In this document: positions 54,345 to 63,509 of the stretch, one piece after another | Layout of the letters: every line of letters begins with the position of its first letter | How positions within the stretch are numbered: the first letter of the stretch is position 1 | Assembly (NCBI RefSeq): GCF_002101295.1 | Contig: NZ_CP020778.1 | Location: forward strand, 909,001-973,000 | Direction: 5' to 3' | Length of the DNA: 64,000 nucleotides | Origin: Candidatus Pelagibacter sp. RS40 | GTDB lineage: Bacteria > Pseudomonadota > Alphaproteobacteria > Pelagibacterales > Pelagibacteraceae | The notes under the pieces: generated by a model | Databases searched by the model: none | Seen by the model: the letters and a program-made list of their open reading frames with translations, nothing else | Told to the model about the DNA's origin: nothing | Made by a program: the position numbers and the translations under genes

Positions 54345-55370
54345 TTATGATCTAGTTAAAGATTTTTGCAATTCTTTATTTGTTATATATCCTTTAATAT
54401 TTCCTTGTTTATCTACTACTTCACAATTTGCATTGGTACAAACTACTTGAGGTAAAAACTCCTCAATAAATTGATCTTCACCGACCTTAATAAGATTATT
54501 TTTATCAATTCCATTAACTTCATTAGCATTTTTCATAATTATTTTTGCTTTAAGAACTTTTGCTCTATTTACATCTTTAACAAATGCTTCAACATAATCA
54601 TCAGCTGGGTTCATTACAATTTCAACAGGAGTTCCTACTTGAACAAGTTTTCCAGCATTTAAAATACCAATATGATCTCCTAATCTCAATGATTCATCTA
54701 AATCGTGAGTAATAAAAACTATTGTTTTTTTCAATTGAGCTTGAAGATCTAATAATTGTTTTTGCATATCACTTCGAATTAATGGATCTAATGCAGAAAA
54801 TGCTTCATCCATTAGCATGATGTCTGTATCAGTTGCTAAAGCTCGCGCTAAACCAACTCGTTGTTGCATACCACCTGATAATTGATTTGGATATTGGTTT
54901 TCAAATCCACTTAAGCCTACAGCTTCTATTTTTTCCATTGCAACAGAATTTCTTTTTTCAGGATCAATGCCTTGCATTTCAAGTCCATAGCCAACGTTTT
55001 GCAAAACAGTTTTATGTGGGAACAAACCAAATCTTTGAAACACCATGCTCATTTTGTGTCTTCTAAATTCAATTAATTTTTCTTTATTAAGGCTCATAAC
55101 ATTTGTGCCCTCAACTAATATTTCACCATCGGTAGGATCGATTAGTCTATTTAAATGTCTTATAAGAGTTGATTTTCCTGAACCCGATAATCCCATACAA
55201 ACAAAGGTTTCACCTTCCTCAATTTTTAATGAAACATTATCTAAGCCAACTGTATGTCCTGTTTTTTCTAGAATTTCATCTTTACCTGAGCCAGCTTTAA
55301 CCATTTCCAAGACTTGATTAGGTTTTGGACCAAATATTTTATAAACGTTATTAATTTCTATTTTTGACAT
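54345..55370 (-). CDS. proV: Glycine betaine/proline ABC transporter ATPase ProV (OpuAA)
   Basis: A 341-residue ATPase with the ProV-specific N-terminal segment before Walker A (NVYKIFGPKPNQVLEMV), Walker A GLSGSGKST (60-68), signature LSGGMQQRVGLARAL and Walker B IMLMDEAFSALDPL. A CBS-like C-terminal region (about 285-335) is short. It would power uptake of betaines. No proW permease or proX binding-protein gene lies on either side, so its membrane partner must be encoded elsewhere. Confidence 0.92.
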   Translation of the reverse strand: MSKIEINNVYKIFGPKPNQVLEMVKAGSGKDEILEKTGHTVGLDNVSLKIEEGETFVCMGLSGSGKSTLIRHLNRLIDPTDGEILVEGTNVMSLNKEKLIEFRRHKMSMVFQRFGLFPHKTVLQNVGYGLEMQGIDPEKRNSVAMEKIEAVGLSGFENQYPNQLSGGMQQRVGLARALATDTDIMLMDEAFSALDPLIRSDMQKQLLDLQAQLKKTIVFITHDLDESLRLGDHIGILNAGKLVQVGTPVEIVMNPADDYVEAFVKDVNRAKVLKAKIIMKNANEVNGIDKNNLIKVGEDQFIEEFLPQVVCTNANCEVVDKQGNIKGYITNKELQKSLTRS

Positions 55371-55550
55371 TATTTTTCGACATTTCTAACAGTTGGAGAT
55401 CTCCTTTGTAAAGTTTCTTCGTATTTAAGATAGACTTTTATTCAGCATTATTAATTAATCTTTTTCCAAAATTTTGTAAAAAAATTCAAAAATTAAATTA
55501 CAACTATTAATTGAATTGAAAACATTATAAGTTTAGTTAAATATTGGTCT

Positions 55551-56678
55551 ATGCAGTCAATTTCTAAATTAGAAAAAAACTCAACTTATTTGAAAGTAGT
55601 TTGGAGTGATGGTGAGGAAAGTAAATTTAATTATTTATGGTTAAGAGATAACTGTCCTACTGCACACGATAAAGATTCAAGACATAGAATGTTCAACATT
55701 CTTGAAGTATCACAAAATATTAATCCAAAAAAATATAATGTAAGCTCGGATGGAAAACTTGAAATTGAATGGAGCGAGGGCGATCATACTAGTTACTATG
55801 ATCCAAAATGGCTTAGAGAAAATTGTTATACAATCAAAAACAAAAAAAAATATATCTCACCTTACAAACTTTGGGATAGCTCATTAGAAAAAAATTTAGA
55901 AACAATTCAAATAGAACATGATGAAATTATTAATTCAGAAGCTGGATTAATAAAATGGTTAGAACTTTTACATTATACTGGAATTGCAATAGTTAAAAAT
56001 GCACCTGTAGAAAAAAATTCAGGTTTAAAGGTTTTAAATAGAATTAGTCATACTAGAGAAACTTTTTTTAAAACTCCATTTGAGGTTATCAATATTCCAA
56101 AACCTAATAATTCAGCTTACACAGCGCACGCTCTAAGAAATCATATGGATTTACCTTGGTTTGAAAATCCACCAGGTTACCAATTTTTACATTGTTTGGT
56201 TAATTCTGCAAAAGGTGGAGACTCATCTGCTGTAGATGCTTTTGCAGTTGCAGATTATTTAAGAAATAACGAAAAAGATATATTTGATATTTTAGTTAAT
56301 ACACCTCTAAAATTTAGAGATAAAGATTATACTCAAGAAGCAATTAGAAGTGTTCATGGAACTGCAATATCTCTTACTAAAGATGGAGATTATAATGATA
56401 TCAGATATAGCATTGCAACGTTAGACGCTTTGGATTGTCATCCAGATCAAATGGATTCTGTTTATAAAGCTCATCACAGATTTGGTAATTTATTGCACGA
56501 TCCTAAATTCCAAATTAATTTTAGGTTAGAACCAGGTGATATTTTTTCATTTAATAATAGAAGATTGCTTCATGGAAGAACTGAATTTGATCCAAATTCA
56601 GGACATAGACATCTTCAAGGTTATTATATGGATAGAGATGAAATTATTGGACGATTAAAATACCTAAAACAAAATTAA
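55551..56678 (+). CDS. Gamma-butyrobetaine hydroxylase-like 2OG/Fe(II) dioxygenase
   Basis: A 375-residue two-domain enzyme: a GBBH-like N-terminal domain (about 10-95, WLRDNCPTAHD at 30-40) and a TauD-type catalytic domain with His198, Asp200 (NHMDLPW), His341 (LLHGRTEF) and Arg353. BBOX enzymes hydroxylate gamma-butyrobetaine to L-carnitine. Homologues include trimethyllysine dioxygenase and TmpA, which acts on trimethylaminoethylphosphonate. The carnitine genes at 48-51 kb favour the butyrobetaine role. It is divergent from proV across a 180-base spacer and shares a TTAA stop with the next gene. Confidence 0.85.
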   Translation: MQSISKLEKNSTYLKVVWSDGEESKFNYLWLRDNCPTAHDKDSRHRMFNILEVSQNINPKKYNVSSDGKLEIEWSEGDHTSYYDPKWLRENCYTIKNKKKYISPYKLWDSSLEKNLETIQIEHDEIINSEAGLIKWLELLHYTGIAIVKNAPVEKNSGLKVLNRISHTRETFFKTPFEVINIPKPNNSAYTAHALRNHMDLPWFENPPGYQFLHCLVNSAKGGDSSAVDAFAVADYLRNNEKDIFDILVNTPLKFRDKDYTQEAIRSVHGTAISLTKDGDYNDIRYSIATLDALDCHPDQMDSVYKAHHRFGNLLHDPKFQINFRLEPGDIFSFNNRRLLHGRTEFDPNSGHRHLQGYYMDRDEIIGRLKYLKQN

Positions 56679-57316
56679 AGATTTTCAAATATAAGATTAT
56701 TTTCTTTAGAGTACTTTTTAAATTCCGAACGTTTCTTTACAGTATAGAAATATTTATTTAATTTAATTTCATTTATTTTTTTATTTTTCAAATAGAATTT
56801 ATCTAAAATTAAGCAATCAATTTTCTTGTTTTTTGATTTTTGAATTATTGACCGAGCACTATTTGGTGGAGAAAATGACAAACCTACTTTAGTTTTTTTA
56901 TTTAATTTTAAAATATTAAAAATATTTTTATGTTTGAATGAAATAAATACACATTTCTTATATTTTTTAGTTTCATTTAATAGTTTCTTTATTTGCTTAA
57001 TCGAAAAAGTTGGTTTTATCTCAATGAATAAAAAGTATTTATTTTTGGAGCTTTTTAAGAGTTCCTTAAGAAGAGGAACTGGTTTTCTTTGTTTTTCGCT
57101 GATATTTTTTATCTGCAAATAGCTTAAGTTTTTTACACTTTCTTTTCTTTTAAATATCCTTGTTAAAGTAAAATCATGAAAACAAATAAATTCATTATCT
57201 TTTGTTGCATGAATGTCTGTTTCAATTCCAAAACCCTTTTTAAAAGATTGCTCAAAAGATTTAAGAAGATTTTCGTGATATTTTTTACTGACTATTCCTC
57301 TATGAATTAAATGCAT
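56675..57316 (-). CDS. Glycerophosphodiester phosphodiesterase
   Basis: A 213-residue GDPD, short for the family. The metal and catalytic residues are present: HRGIVSK near the N-terminus, then EQSFKKGFGIETDIHATKD with the Glu-x-Asp pair, and CFHDFTLTRI. A later Glu-x-Lys in IEIKPTF completes the site. It releases glycerol-3-phosphate from deacylated lipids, freeing choline or ethanolamine. No signal peptide is visible, so it is cytoplasmic. Confidence 0.87.
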   Translation of the reverse strand: MHLIHRGIVSKKYHENLLKSFEQSFKKGFGIETDIHATKDNEFICFHDFTLTRIFKRKESVKNLSYLQIKNISEKQRKPVPLLKELLKSSKNKYFLFIEIKPTFSIKQIKKLLNETKKYKKCVFISFKHKNIFNILKLNKKTKVGLSFSPPNSARSIIQKSKNKKIDCLILDKFYLKNKKINEIKLNKYFYTVKKRSEFKKYSKENNLIFENL

Positions 57317-57334
57317 AAATCAGACATAAAGAAT

Positions 57335-58276
57335 TTATATTTCATGACCTTTTTTCTCAGGCTCATTATCTACCAATTCTTCTGGAAATCCCTCAGCTCT
57401 AAAGTTTATTTGATTTATATCTTCCATTCTTTTCACAATCATAGATGACCAAGCTCTAGAGCCATATTTTTTTTGCCCATCTTTAAATATATCAACTATC
57501 TTTGGAGAAATTTCTAAAGAAGCATTTAGTTTTTTTGCTAACTCATCAAATAAACCCGTATCTTTTAAAACAAGATCCATTGTAAAATTTATATTATAGG
57601 AGCCATTTAAAATTACCTGGCTTTCAGTTTCATGAACAAAAGAATTGCCAGATGAAACTGCTATACCTTTATATGCTTTTGTTAAATCTAAATTTGATTT
57701 TTTAGCAACAGTCCATGCCTCACCTAACGCAACTAAATGGACAGATGCCAAATAATTGGTAATTACTTTTAAAACAGATGCACTGCCTAGTTCACCGGTA
57801 TGTAAAATTTTTCTACCCATTACAGTTAAGGCAGGTAATATTTTATTAAAAGCTTCTCTTTCTCCCCCAACAAATATTGCAATATTTCCAGTTGCTGCTC
57901 TATGACATCCACCACTTACAGGACCATCTAAAGGAATAGCCTTATTTTCAATTACTTTTTGTCCTATTCTTTTAACTTCAGCCTCATCAGTGGTGCTCAT
58001 TTCTAGCCAAATTTTGTTTTCAGATAATCCATTTAAAATCCCATCACTTCCTTCCATAACTTCTGAGCATATTTCTGGTGATGGCAAACAAGTTATAATT
58101 AAATCAACTTTTTCTGCTAGTTCTTTAGCGGTATTTGCAAACTTAGCTCCTTGCTCAACAAAAGGTTTTGTTAAATTTTCGTCTAAATCTCTAACTGTTA
58201 AATCGAATTTATTTCTTAACAAACTTCCAGCAAGTTTCCCCCCAACATTTCCTAAACCAATAAAACCTACCTTCAT
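57335..58276 (-). CDS. 3-hydroxyisobutyrate dehydrogenase-family beta-hydroxyacid dehydrogenase
   Basis: A 313-residue NAD(P)-dependent enzyme with GFIGLGNVGGKL (4-15), the substrate-binding DGPVSGGCHRAATG and the catalytic Lys in KVITNYLAS with the supporting Asn four residues on. It oxidises a beta-hydroxyacid; tartronate semialdehyde and 3-hydroxyisobutyrate are family examples. The gene ends a pair with the DMT exporter two bases upstream. Specific substrate not determined. Confidence 0.86.
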   Translation of the reverse strand: MKVGFIGLGNVGGKLAGSLLRNKFDLTVRDLDENLTKPFVEQGAKFANTAKELAEKVDLIITCLPSPEICSEVMEGSDGILNGLSENKIWLEMSTTDEAEVKRIGQKVIENKAIPLDGPVSGGCHRAATGNIAIFVGGEREAFNKILPALTVMGRKILHTGELGSASVLKVITNYLASVHLVALGEAWTVAKKSNLDLTKAYKGIAVSSGNSFVHETESQVILNGSYNINFTMDLVLKDTGLFDELAKKLNASLEISPKIVDIFKDGQKKYGSRAWSSMIVKRMEDINQINFRAEGFPEELVDNEPEKKGHEI

Positions 58277-58278
58277 AA

Positions 58279-59139
58279 TTAAACCTCACCTTTCTTTTTA
58301 TATAAAATCATTATTACTCCTAAAATTATAACAGTTCCGCCTATAAATAGTTCTGTTGTTGGCTTTTCACCAAGCAGAAAAATTGCTGCAAGCAAACCAG
58401 TTGGTGGAATACCCATAGTTACAATTGGAAGAACTTTGTACAACGGATTATTTTTTAATACATAATAGAAACAACCATAAGTTACTGGCTGCATGATAAA
58501 ACCAATATAAAATGCAATCATCCAATGATTAAATTTAGCTGTTGTTAAATGATCGATAGTATTCCCCTCAATTATTGTTGATAAAAAAATTAAAGTCGGG
58601 CCCGAAAATAATGCAAGCCAGGCTACTAGTGCTAATGGATTAATTTCTTTACTTAACGGTTTGACAATAACTTGACCCAGTGCCCATATTGCTGAACCTA
58701 AAATTGTTAATCCTATACCAAAATATTTTCCATCTAGATTTGGAGATCCTGTTAAAATGTAAACCCCAATAAACGCAATTCCAATTCCAACTATTGCTCT
58801 AACAGTTGGTTTTTCTTTGAGCATAAAATAAGCAAAAATAACACCAAATGGGACTTCTGTTTGAACCAACAGCACAGCAGCAGATGCATCAATATAATTA
58901 AGACCAGTATAAGTGATACTGTATTGCAAAGTATTAGCGATAAAAGAAGCTATAAATATTTTTTTTAAATATCCTTTTGGTATTGGAAACCACCAAATTA
59001 AAATGGAAGCTGCAAATATAAATCTTATTCCCATTAATAATACTGGGGGAAAAGATTCAAATGCTGGTTTAGCAATTACAAAACCAAAGCCTAAAAAAAT
59101 TGGTACCAGAGATGCAACTAGAGTATCTTTTAAATTCAT
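58279..59139 (-). CDS. DMT-superfamily (EamA) transporter
   Basis: A 286-residue protein with ten predicted helices in two EamA repeats, opening with WGFNF-like residues replaced by GFGFVIAKPAFESFPPV, and ending each repeat with LKEKPTVRAIVGIGIAFIGV and LGEKPTTELFIGGTVIILGV. It is the third EamA protein in the window and is unlike the other two in sequence. It precedes the hydroxyacid dehydrogenase gene by two bases. Substrate unknown. Confidence 0.85.
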   Translation of the reverse strand: MNLKDTLVASLVPIFLGFGFVIAKPAFESFPPVLLMGIRFIFAASILIWWFPIPKGYLKKIFIASFIANTLQYSITYTGLNYIDASAAVLLVQTEVPFGVIFAYFMLKEKPTVRAIVGIGIAFIGVYILTGSPNLDGKYFGIGLTILGSAIWALGQVIVKPLSKEINPLALVAWLALFSGPTLIFLSTIIEGNTIDHLTTAKFNHWMIAFYIGFIMQPVTYGCFYYVLKNNPLYKVLPIVTMGIPPTGLLAAIFLLGEKPTTELFIGGTVIILGVIMILYKKKGEV

Positions 59140-59197
59140 ATAGTTTTTAAATATTAATGATAATTAAAGAACTTATGGTATATTCACCTTTTAAAAT

Positions 59198-59944
59198 ATG
59201 AATTCAACAAAAATAGAACCAAAGTACATTACCAAATCAAACCCAAGAGTTGGTCTAATTGCACTCGCAAGTGATTTTATGATTGAGAGGGATTTCATAA
59301 ATGTAATTAAAGATCGAGAAATTGATTTCTTTGTTAATCGTATTGAATGTTACAATCCACTTACAAAAGAAAATTTAATTAAAATGTCTAATAAAGTAAC
59401 CGAGGTTACAAAGGATATTTTACCCGAACAAGATATCGATTGTGTAGTTTATGGGTGCACTTCTGGTACTATTGCAGCAGGATATAATTCCATAAAGCAA
59501 AAGGTAAAGGCTGCAAAACCAATGGCTGAGGTTACAACACCTAGTACTGCAGCTATTAAAGCATTAAAAAAATTAAATATTAAAAAACTTTGTATTTTTA
59601 CACCTTATAGCAAAAAACTTAACAATGAAGTTGTGGAATATTTTAAATCTGAAGGATTTGAAATTACCTCAAACTCTTATTTTGATATTGAAGCAGATTA
59701 CGACATAGGCAAAGTTGATCAAAATTATCTCTATGATGTTTTATCTAAATTAGATCTTAATGGAGCAGATGCATTATTTGTGTCCTGCACTGCCTTACCT
59801 GTTTTACCAATAATAGATAAATTAGAAAAAAATTTACAAACTACTGTGTTATCAAGCAACCAGGCTTTGATTTGGGACACCTTAGTTCAAATCAAAAAAA
59901 ATAATTCAGTAGAGGGGTTTGGAAAATTATTCCAAACTAATTAG
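59198..59944 (+). CDS. eutA: EutA-like Asp/Glu racemase-fold protein (ectoine utilisation)
   Basis: A 248-residue protein of the maleate isomerase/arylmalonate decarboxylase family. The paired active-site cysteines are in VYGCTSGT (about residue 89) and VSCTALPV (about residue 193). The opening GLIALASDFMIERDF and the SSNQAL segment match EutA of ectoine-utilisation operons. The next gene, directly after its stop, encodes an ectoine-hydrolase-like protein, which supports the reading. The exact reaction of EutA is not firmly established. Confidence 0.75.
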   Translation: MNSTKIEPKYITKSNPRVGLIALASDFMIERDFINVIKDREIDFFVNRIECYNPLTKENLIKMSNKVTEVTKDILPEQDIDCVVYGCTSGTIAAGYNSIKQKVKAAKPMAEVTTPSTAAIKALKKLNIKKLCIFTPYSKKLNNEVVEYFKSEGFEITSNSYFDIEADYDIGKVDQNYLYDVLSKLDLNGADALFVSCTALPVLPIIDKLEKNLQTTVLSSNQALIWDTLVQIKKNNSVEGFGKLFQTN

Positions 59945-61114
59945 ATGCTCTTTTCCAAAGAAGAATACAAACAAAGATTATATAAAGTTAAAAAGATGAT
60001 GCAAGAAAAAGGTATCGATCTTTTAATTTCCCATGATACCAATAATATGAATTATTTAACAGGTTATGATGCTTGGTCTTTTTACTATGCCCAATGTGCA
60101 ATCGTACACATAGATGCAGAAGAACCTCTGTGTTTTGTTAGAGCCCAAGATGCTGGAGGAGCTTACATAAAAACATATTTAAAAAATGAAAGTGTATTAG
60201 TTTATGATGAAAATTATATTCATAAATGGCCAAAACATCCTTACGATTATTTAGTAGAAATAATTAAAGAGAAAAATTGGGATAAACTTACAATTGGAGT
60301 TGAAATGGATGCCCACTATTTCACAGCGTTCTGTTATGAAAAATTAAAACAAGGATTACCCAACGCTAAAATTAAAGACAGTGATAGATTGGTAAATTGG
60401 GCAAGGTTCGTAAAATCTGATACCGAAATTAATTTTATGAAATCAGCTGCTAAAATATCTGAACTAGGCATGAAAACAGCAATGGAAATTATAAAACCAG
60501 GAGTAAGGCAATGTGATGCTGTTGGTGAAATACAAAAAACTTTATTTTATGGAACAGAGGAGTTTGGTGGTGAATATTCAAGTATTGCAACTTTACTTCC
60601 AACCGGAAAAGGAACTTCAGCTTCACATTTGACTGCAACTCAAGATAAATTTGTAGAAGGGGAGGCAACAATTGTTGAATTATCTGGAGTTTATAAAAGA
60701 TACCATGCTCCAATGGCCAGAACCGTATTACTTGGAAAACCCAATCAATTAAAAATTGATACAATGAATAAAACAATAGAGGCGTTGAATGCAGGCATAA
60801 GCGTTATTAAAGCAGGTAACACTGCAGATGATGTTGCACAAGAATTTTGGAAAGTATTAGACAAATATGGAATAGAAAAAAAATCTAGAACTGGTTACTC
60901 AATTGGAATTGGTTATCCACCTGATTGGGGAGAGCATACATTAAATATATACAAAGGTGATATGACAGTTCTTGAACCAAATGTTTGTTTTCATATGATT
61001 GCTGTGATGCAGTTTGGTGATTGGGGGGTTGAAGCATCAGAGTCAATAAGAGTTACGGAGAATGGTTCTGAATTATTCTGCAATTTTCCAAAAGAACTAC
61101 ATATAAAGAGTTAA
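59945..61114 (+). CDS. doeA: M24-family hydrolase, probable ectoine hydrolase DoeA/EutD
   Basis: A 389-residue creatinase/aminopeptidase-P-fold enzyme, close to the DoeA length. It opens with FSKEEYKQRLYKVKKMM and has NYLTGYDAWSFYYAQ (about 37-51), ELSGVYKRYHAPMARTV (about 243-259) and RTGYSIGIGYPPDWGEHT (about 318-335), all typical of DoeA. Several metal-binding residues of true M24 peptidases are absent at the usual sites, as in the DoeA group. DoeA opens the ectoine ring. Generic annotation would call it Xaa-Pro peptidase. Confidence 0.8.
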   Translation: MLFSKEEYKQRLYKVKKMMQEKGIDLLISHDTNNMNYLTGYDAWSFYYAQCAIVHIDAEEPLCFVRAQDAGGAYIKTYLKNESVLVYDENYIHKWPKHPYDYLVEIIKEKNWDKLTIGVEMDAHYFTAFCYEKLKQGLPNAKIKDSDRLVNWARFVKSDTEINFMKSAAKISELGMKTAMEIIKPGVRQCDAVGEIQKTLFYGTEEFGGEYSSIATLLPTGKGTSASHLTATQDKFVEGEATIVELSGVYKRYHAPMARTVLLGKPNQLKIDTMNKTIEALNAGISVIKAGNTADDVAQEFWKVLDKYGIEKKSRTGYSIGIGYPPDWGEHTLNIYKGDMTVLEPNVCFHMIAVMQFGDWGVEASESIRVTENGSELFCNFPKELHIKS

Positions 61115-61158
61115 TTAGCTATTGAAAATCATACCTACAAGTGTTTTAAATCCTGTTC

Positions 61159-62244
61159 ATGTCTAAAAACCAAGAATTCGTTAAGTTCGACAAAGTAGAT
61201 AAAAGTTACGATGGTAAAGTTTTAGTCGTTAAAGATCTTAATTTAGATATTGCTGAAGGAGAATTTATTACGATGCTTGGACCTTCTGGTTCAGGTAAAA
61301 CAACATGTCTTATGATGTTAGCAGGATTTGAAACTCCAACTAACGGTGAAATTTATTTAGACGCTAATCCAATTTCCAATATTCCTCCACATAAAAGAGG
61401 TATAGGAATGGTATTTCAAAATTATGCATTATTTCCGCATATGACAGTTTATGAAAATTTAGCATTCCCACTAAAGGTTAGAAAAATTTCTAAAGACGAT
61501 ATAGATAAAAAAGTTGATAAAGCTTTATCAATGGTTTCGCTATCTGGATTTGAAAATAGAATGCCTGCACAGCTCTCAGGAGGTCAGCAACAAAGAGTTG
61601 CTGTTGCAAGAGCATTAGTTTTTGATCCAGCTGTTGTTTTGATGGATGAACCATTAGGTGCGTTAGACAAAAATTTAAGAGAAAGTATGCAATATGAAAT
61701 TAAGCATATTCATGAAAGCATAGGTGTAACAGTTGTATATGTTACACATGATCAAAGTGAAGCTTTAACAATGTCAAATCGAATTGCAGTTTTTAATGAT
61801 GGAAAAGTTCAGCAATTATCATCACCAGATAAATTATATGAAGAACCAGTAAATTCTTTTGTTGCAGAATTTATAGGAGAAAACAATACATTTGGTGGAG
61901 AAGTTGTCGATCTATCAAATGGATCGTGTAAAGTAAAATTAAGTCATGGAGAAATACTTGCAAATCCAATTTCAGTAAAATCAAAAGGGGATAGAACAAC
62001 AGTTTCAATAAGACCAGAGAGAGCTTTAATAAATCCTGAAAACAAAATGGATAACAATCATGCTGGAACAATTGAAGAAGTAATTTATCATGGCGACCAT
62101 ACACGAGTTAGATTAAATTTATTGGGCAATTCTGAATTTATTTTAAAAGTTCCAAACAGTTCAAAAAATTTAGATATTAAACTTGGCAATAAAATTAATA
62201 TTGGCTGGAATAGCCAGGATGCCAGAGCATTAGATCCAAAATAA
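61159..62244 (+). CDS. potA: Polyamine-type ABC transporter ATPase PotA
   Basis: A 361-residue ATPase with Walker A GPSGSGKTT (41-49), signature LSGGQQQRVAVARAL, Walker B VVLMDEPLGALDKNLR, and a C-terminal TOBE domain (about 285-360, SIRPERALI). This is the PotA/CysA-type layout. With PotD and PotB downstream it forms an importer for spermidine, putrescine or another small cation; given the neighbourhood, an osmolyte amine is possible. Confidence 0.9.
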   Translation: MSKNQEFVKFDKVDKSYDGKVLVVKDLNLDIAEGEFITMLGPSGSGKTTCLMMLAGFETPTNGEIYLDANPISNIPPHKRGIGMVFQNYALFPHMTVYENLAFPLKVRKISKDDIDKKVDKALSMVSLSGFENRMPAQLSGGQQQRVAVARALVFDPAVVLMDEPLGALDKNLRESMQYEIKHIHESIGVTVVYVTHDQSEALTMSNRIAVFNDGKVQQLSSPDKLYEEPVNSFVAEFIGENNTFGGEVVDLSNGSCKVKLSHGEILANPISVKSKGDRTTVSIRPERALINPENKMDNNHAGTIEEVIYHGDHTRVRLNLLGNSEFILKVPNSSKNLDIKLGNKINIGWNSQDARALDPK

Positions 62245-62275
62245 CTTTCACTTTATATATCGTAAAAATGAGCTG

Positions 62276-62304
62276 TTGACTTCATCAGCCCTATTTGTTG
62301 TACT
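62276..62304 (+). promoter_or_regulatory. Possible sigma-70 promoter of the PotD-like gene
   Basis: TTGACT (62276-62281) is a near-consensus -35 box. Seventeen bases on lies TGTACT (62299-62304), a weak -10 with four of six matches. A transcript from here would have a leader of about 40 bases with GGAGG at 62342-62346, four bases before the ATG at 62351. A separate promoter would explain strong expression of the binding protein. Confidence 0.35.
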
Positions 62305-62350
62305 TTTGGTTATATAAATTAATTTATATTAACGTTTAAACGGAGGAAAA

Positions 62351-63475
62351 ATGAAAAAACTTAGTAAATTATTACTTGCGCTTTCTTTTGTTCTTTCAGT
62401 AACTACATCATCTTACGCAGTAACAGTTGCGTCTTGGGGTGGAGCTTATACTGAGTCTCAAAAGTTAGGGTACGGTGATCCTACTGCTAAAAAATTGGGT
62501 ATCGAGATCAACTGGGTAGACTACTCAGGTGGATTATCTGAAATTAAAGCTCAAAAAGAAGCAGGAGCAATTACTTGGGATATTATAGACTTATTTGCAT
62601 TCGATACTATTAACGGATGTGACGAAGGTTTATTTGTTGAATTTGATTTTGACAAAGACTTCCCAGCTGCTCCAGATGGAACACCTGCAAGTGAAGATTT
62701 TTTCACAGACATGCCTAGTAAATGTGCTGTAGGAAATATTTTATATTCTTGGAACTATGCTTACGACACAAGAGCTTGGGGTGGAAAAAAAGCTCCTAAA
62801 AAAATTAAGGACTTTTTTAATACTAAAAAATTCCCAGGCAAAAGAGCTATCTACAAAAGCGCTTTAACAAACTTAGAGATCGCTTTAGCTGCAGATGGTG
62901 TAAAAATGGGTAAAGGTGGAGCATTAATCTACAAGAGACTTGAAGAAGAAGGTGGAGTAGATAGAGCAATGAACAAGATCAAAAAACTTTGCACAGATCC
63001 AAATGGAGGATGTGTATTCTGGTCTGCTGGTGCTCAACCACCAGAACTATTAGTTGCTGGAGAAGTTGTTATGGCAACTGGCTGGAATGGAAGATTCTTT
63101 AACGCTGAAGTTGGAGAGAACGCGCCAATAGCACAAGTATGGGATGGTCAAGGTCTTGACTATGAGTATTTCGCACTTGTTAAAGGTGGTCCAGATGAAG
63201 CAAATGCTAAAAAAGCTTTAGCAATGATGACTAACACTGAAATGTTAGCTGGAAGTGCTAAATACATTGCATATGCTCCTTGGAGAAAATCTTCTCTAGA
63301 TATCATCAAAGCAGGTGAGCCTTGGTACAAAGATGGTAAAACAGAAATGATGCCTCAAATGCCTACAGCTCCTGCTAATACTAAAAACTACTTCCTAGTT
63401 GATCCATTCTATTGGGCTGATAATGGCACTGAGATTGGTGAAAAATGGGAAGCAATGAAAGCAACTTTAAATTAA
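62351..63475 (+). CDS. potD: Periplasmic polyamine-type ABC substrate-binding protein PotD
   Basis: A 374-residue protein with a Sec signal peptide (1-23, ending SYA) and the SBP_bac_2/PotD fold: VASWGGAYTESQK at the start of the mature chain, a SWNYAYDTRAWGG segment and WSAGAQPPELLVAGEVVMATGWNG-type residues in the second lobe. Clear GGAGG ribosome site, followed by a strong terminator, fit the high expression usual for binding proteins. Ligand: polyamine or related cation, not proven. Confidence 0.9.
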   Translation: MKKLSKLLLALSFVLSVTTSSYAVTVASWGGAYTESQKLGYGDPTAKKLGIEINWVDYSGGLSEIKAQKEAGAITWDIIDLFAFDTINGCDEGLFVEFDFDKDFPAAPDGTPASEDFFTDMPSKCAVGNILYSWNYAYDTRAWGGKKAPKKIKDFFNTKKFPGKRAIYKSALTNLEIALAADGVKMGKGGALIYKRLEEEGGVDRAMNKIKKLCTDPNGGCVFWSAGAQPPELLVAGEVVMATGWNGRFFNAEVGENAPIAQVWDGQGLDYEYFALVKGGPDEANAKKALAMMTNTEMLAGSAKYIAYAPWRKSSLDIIKAGEPWYKDGKTEMMPQMPTAPANTKNYFLVDPFYWADNGTEIGEKWEAMKATLN

Positions 63476-63509
63476 AAATTTAATTTAAAGAAAAATAAGA
63501 TATATATTT

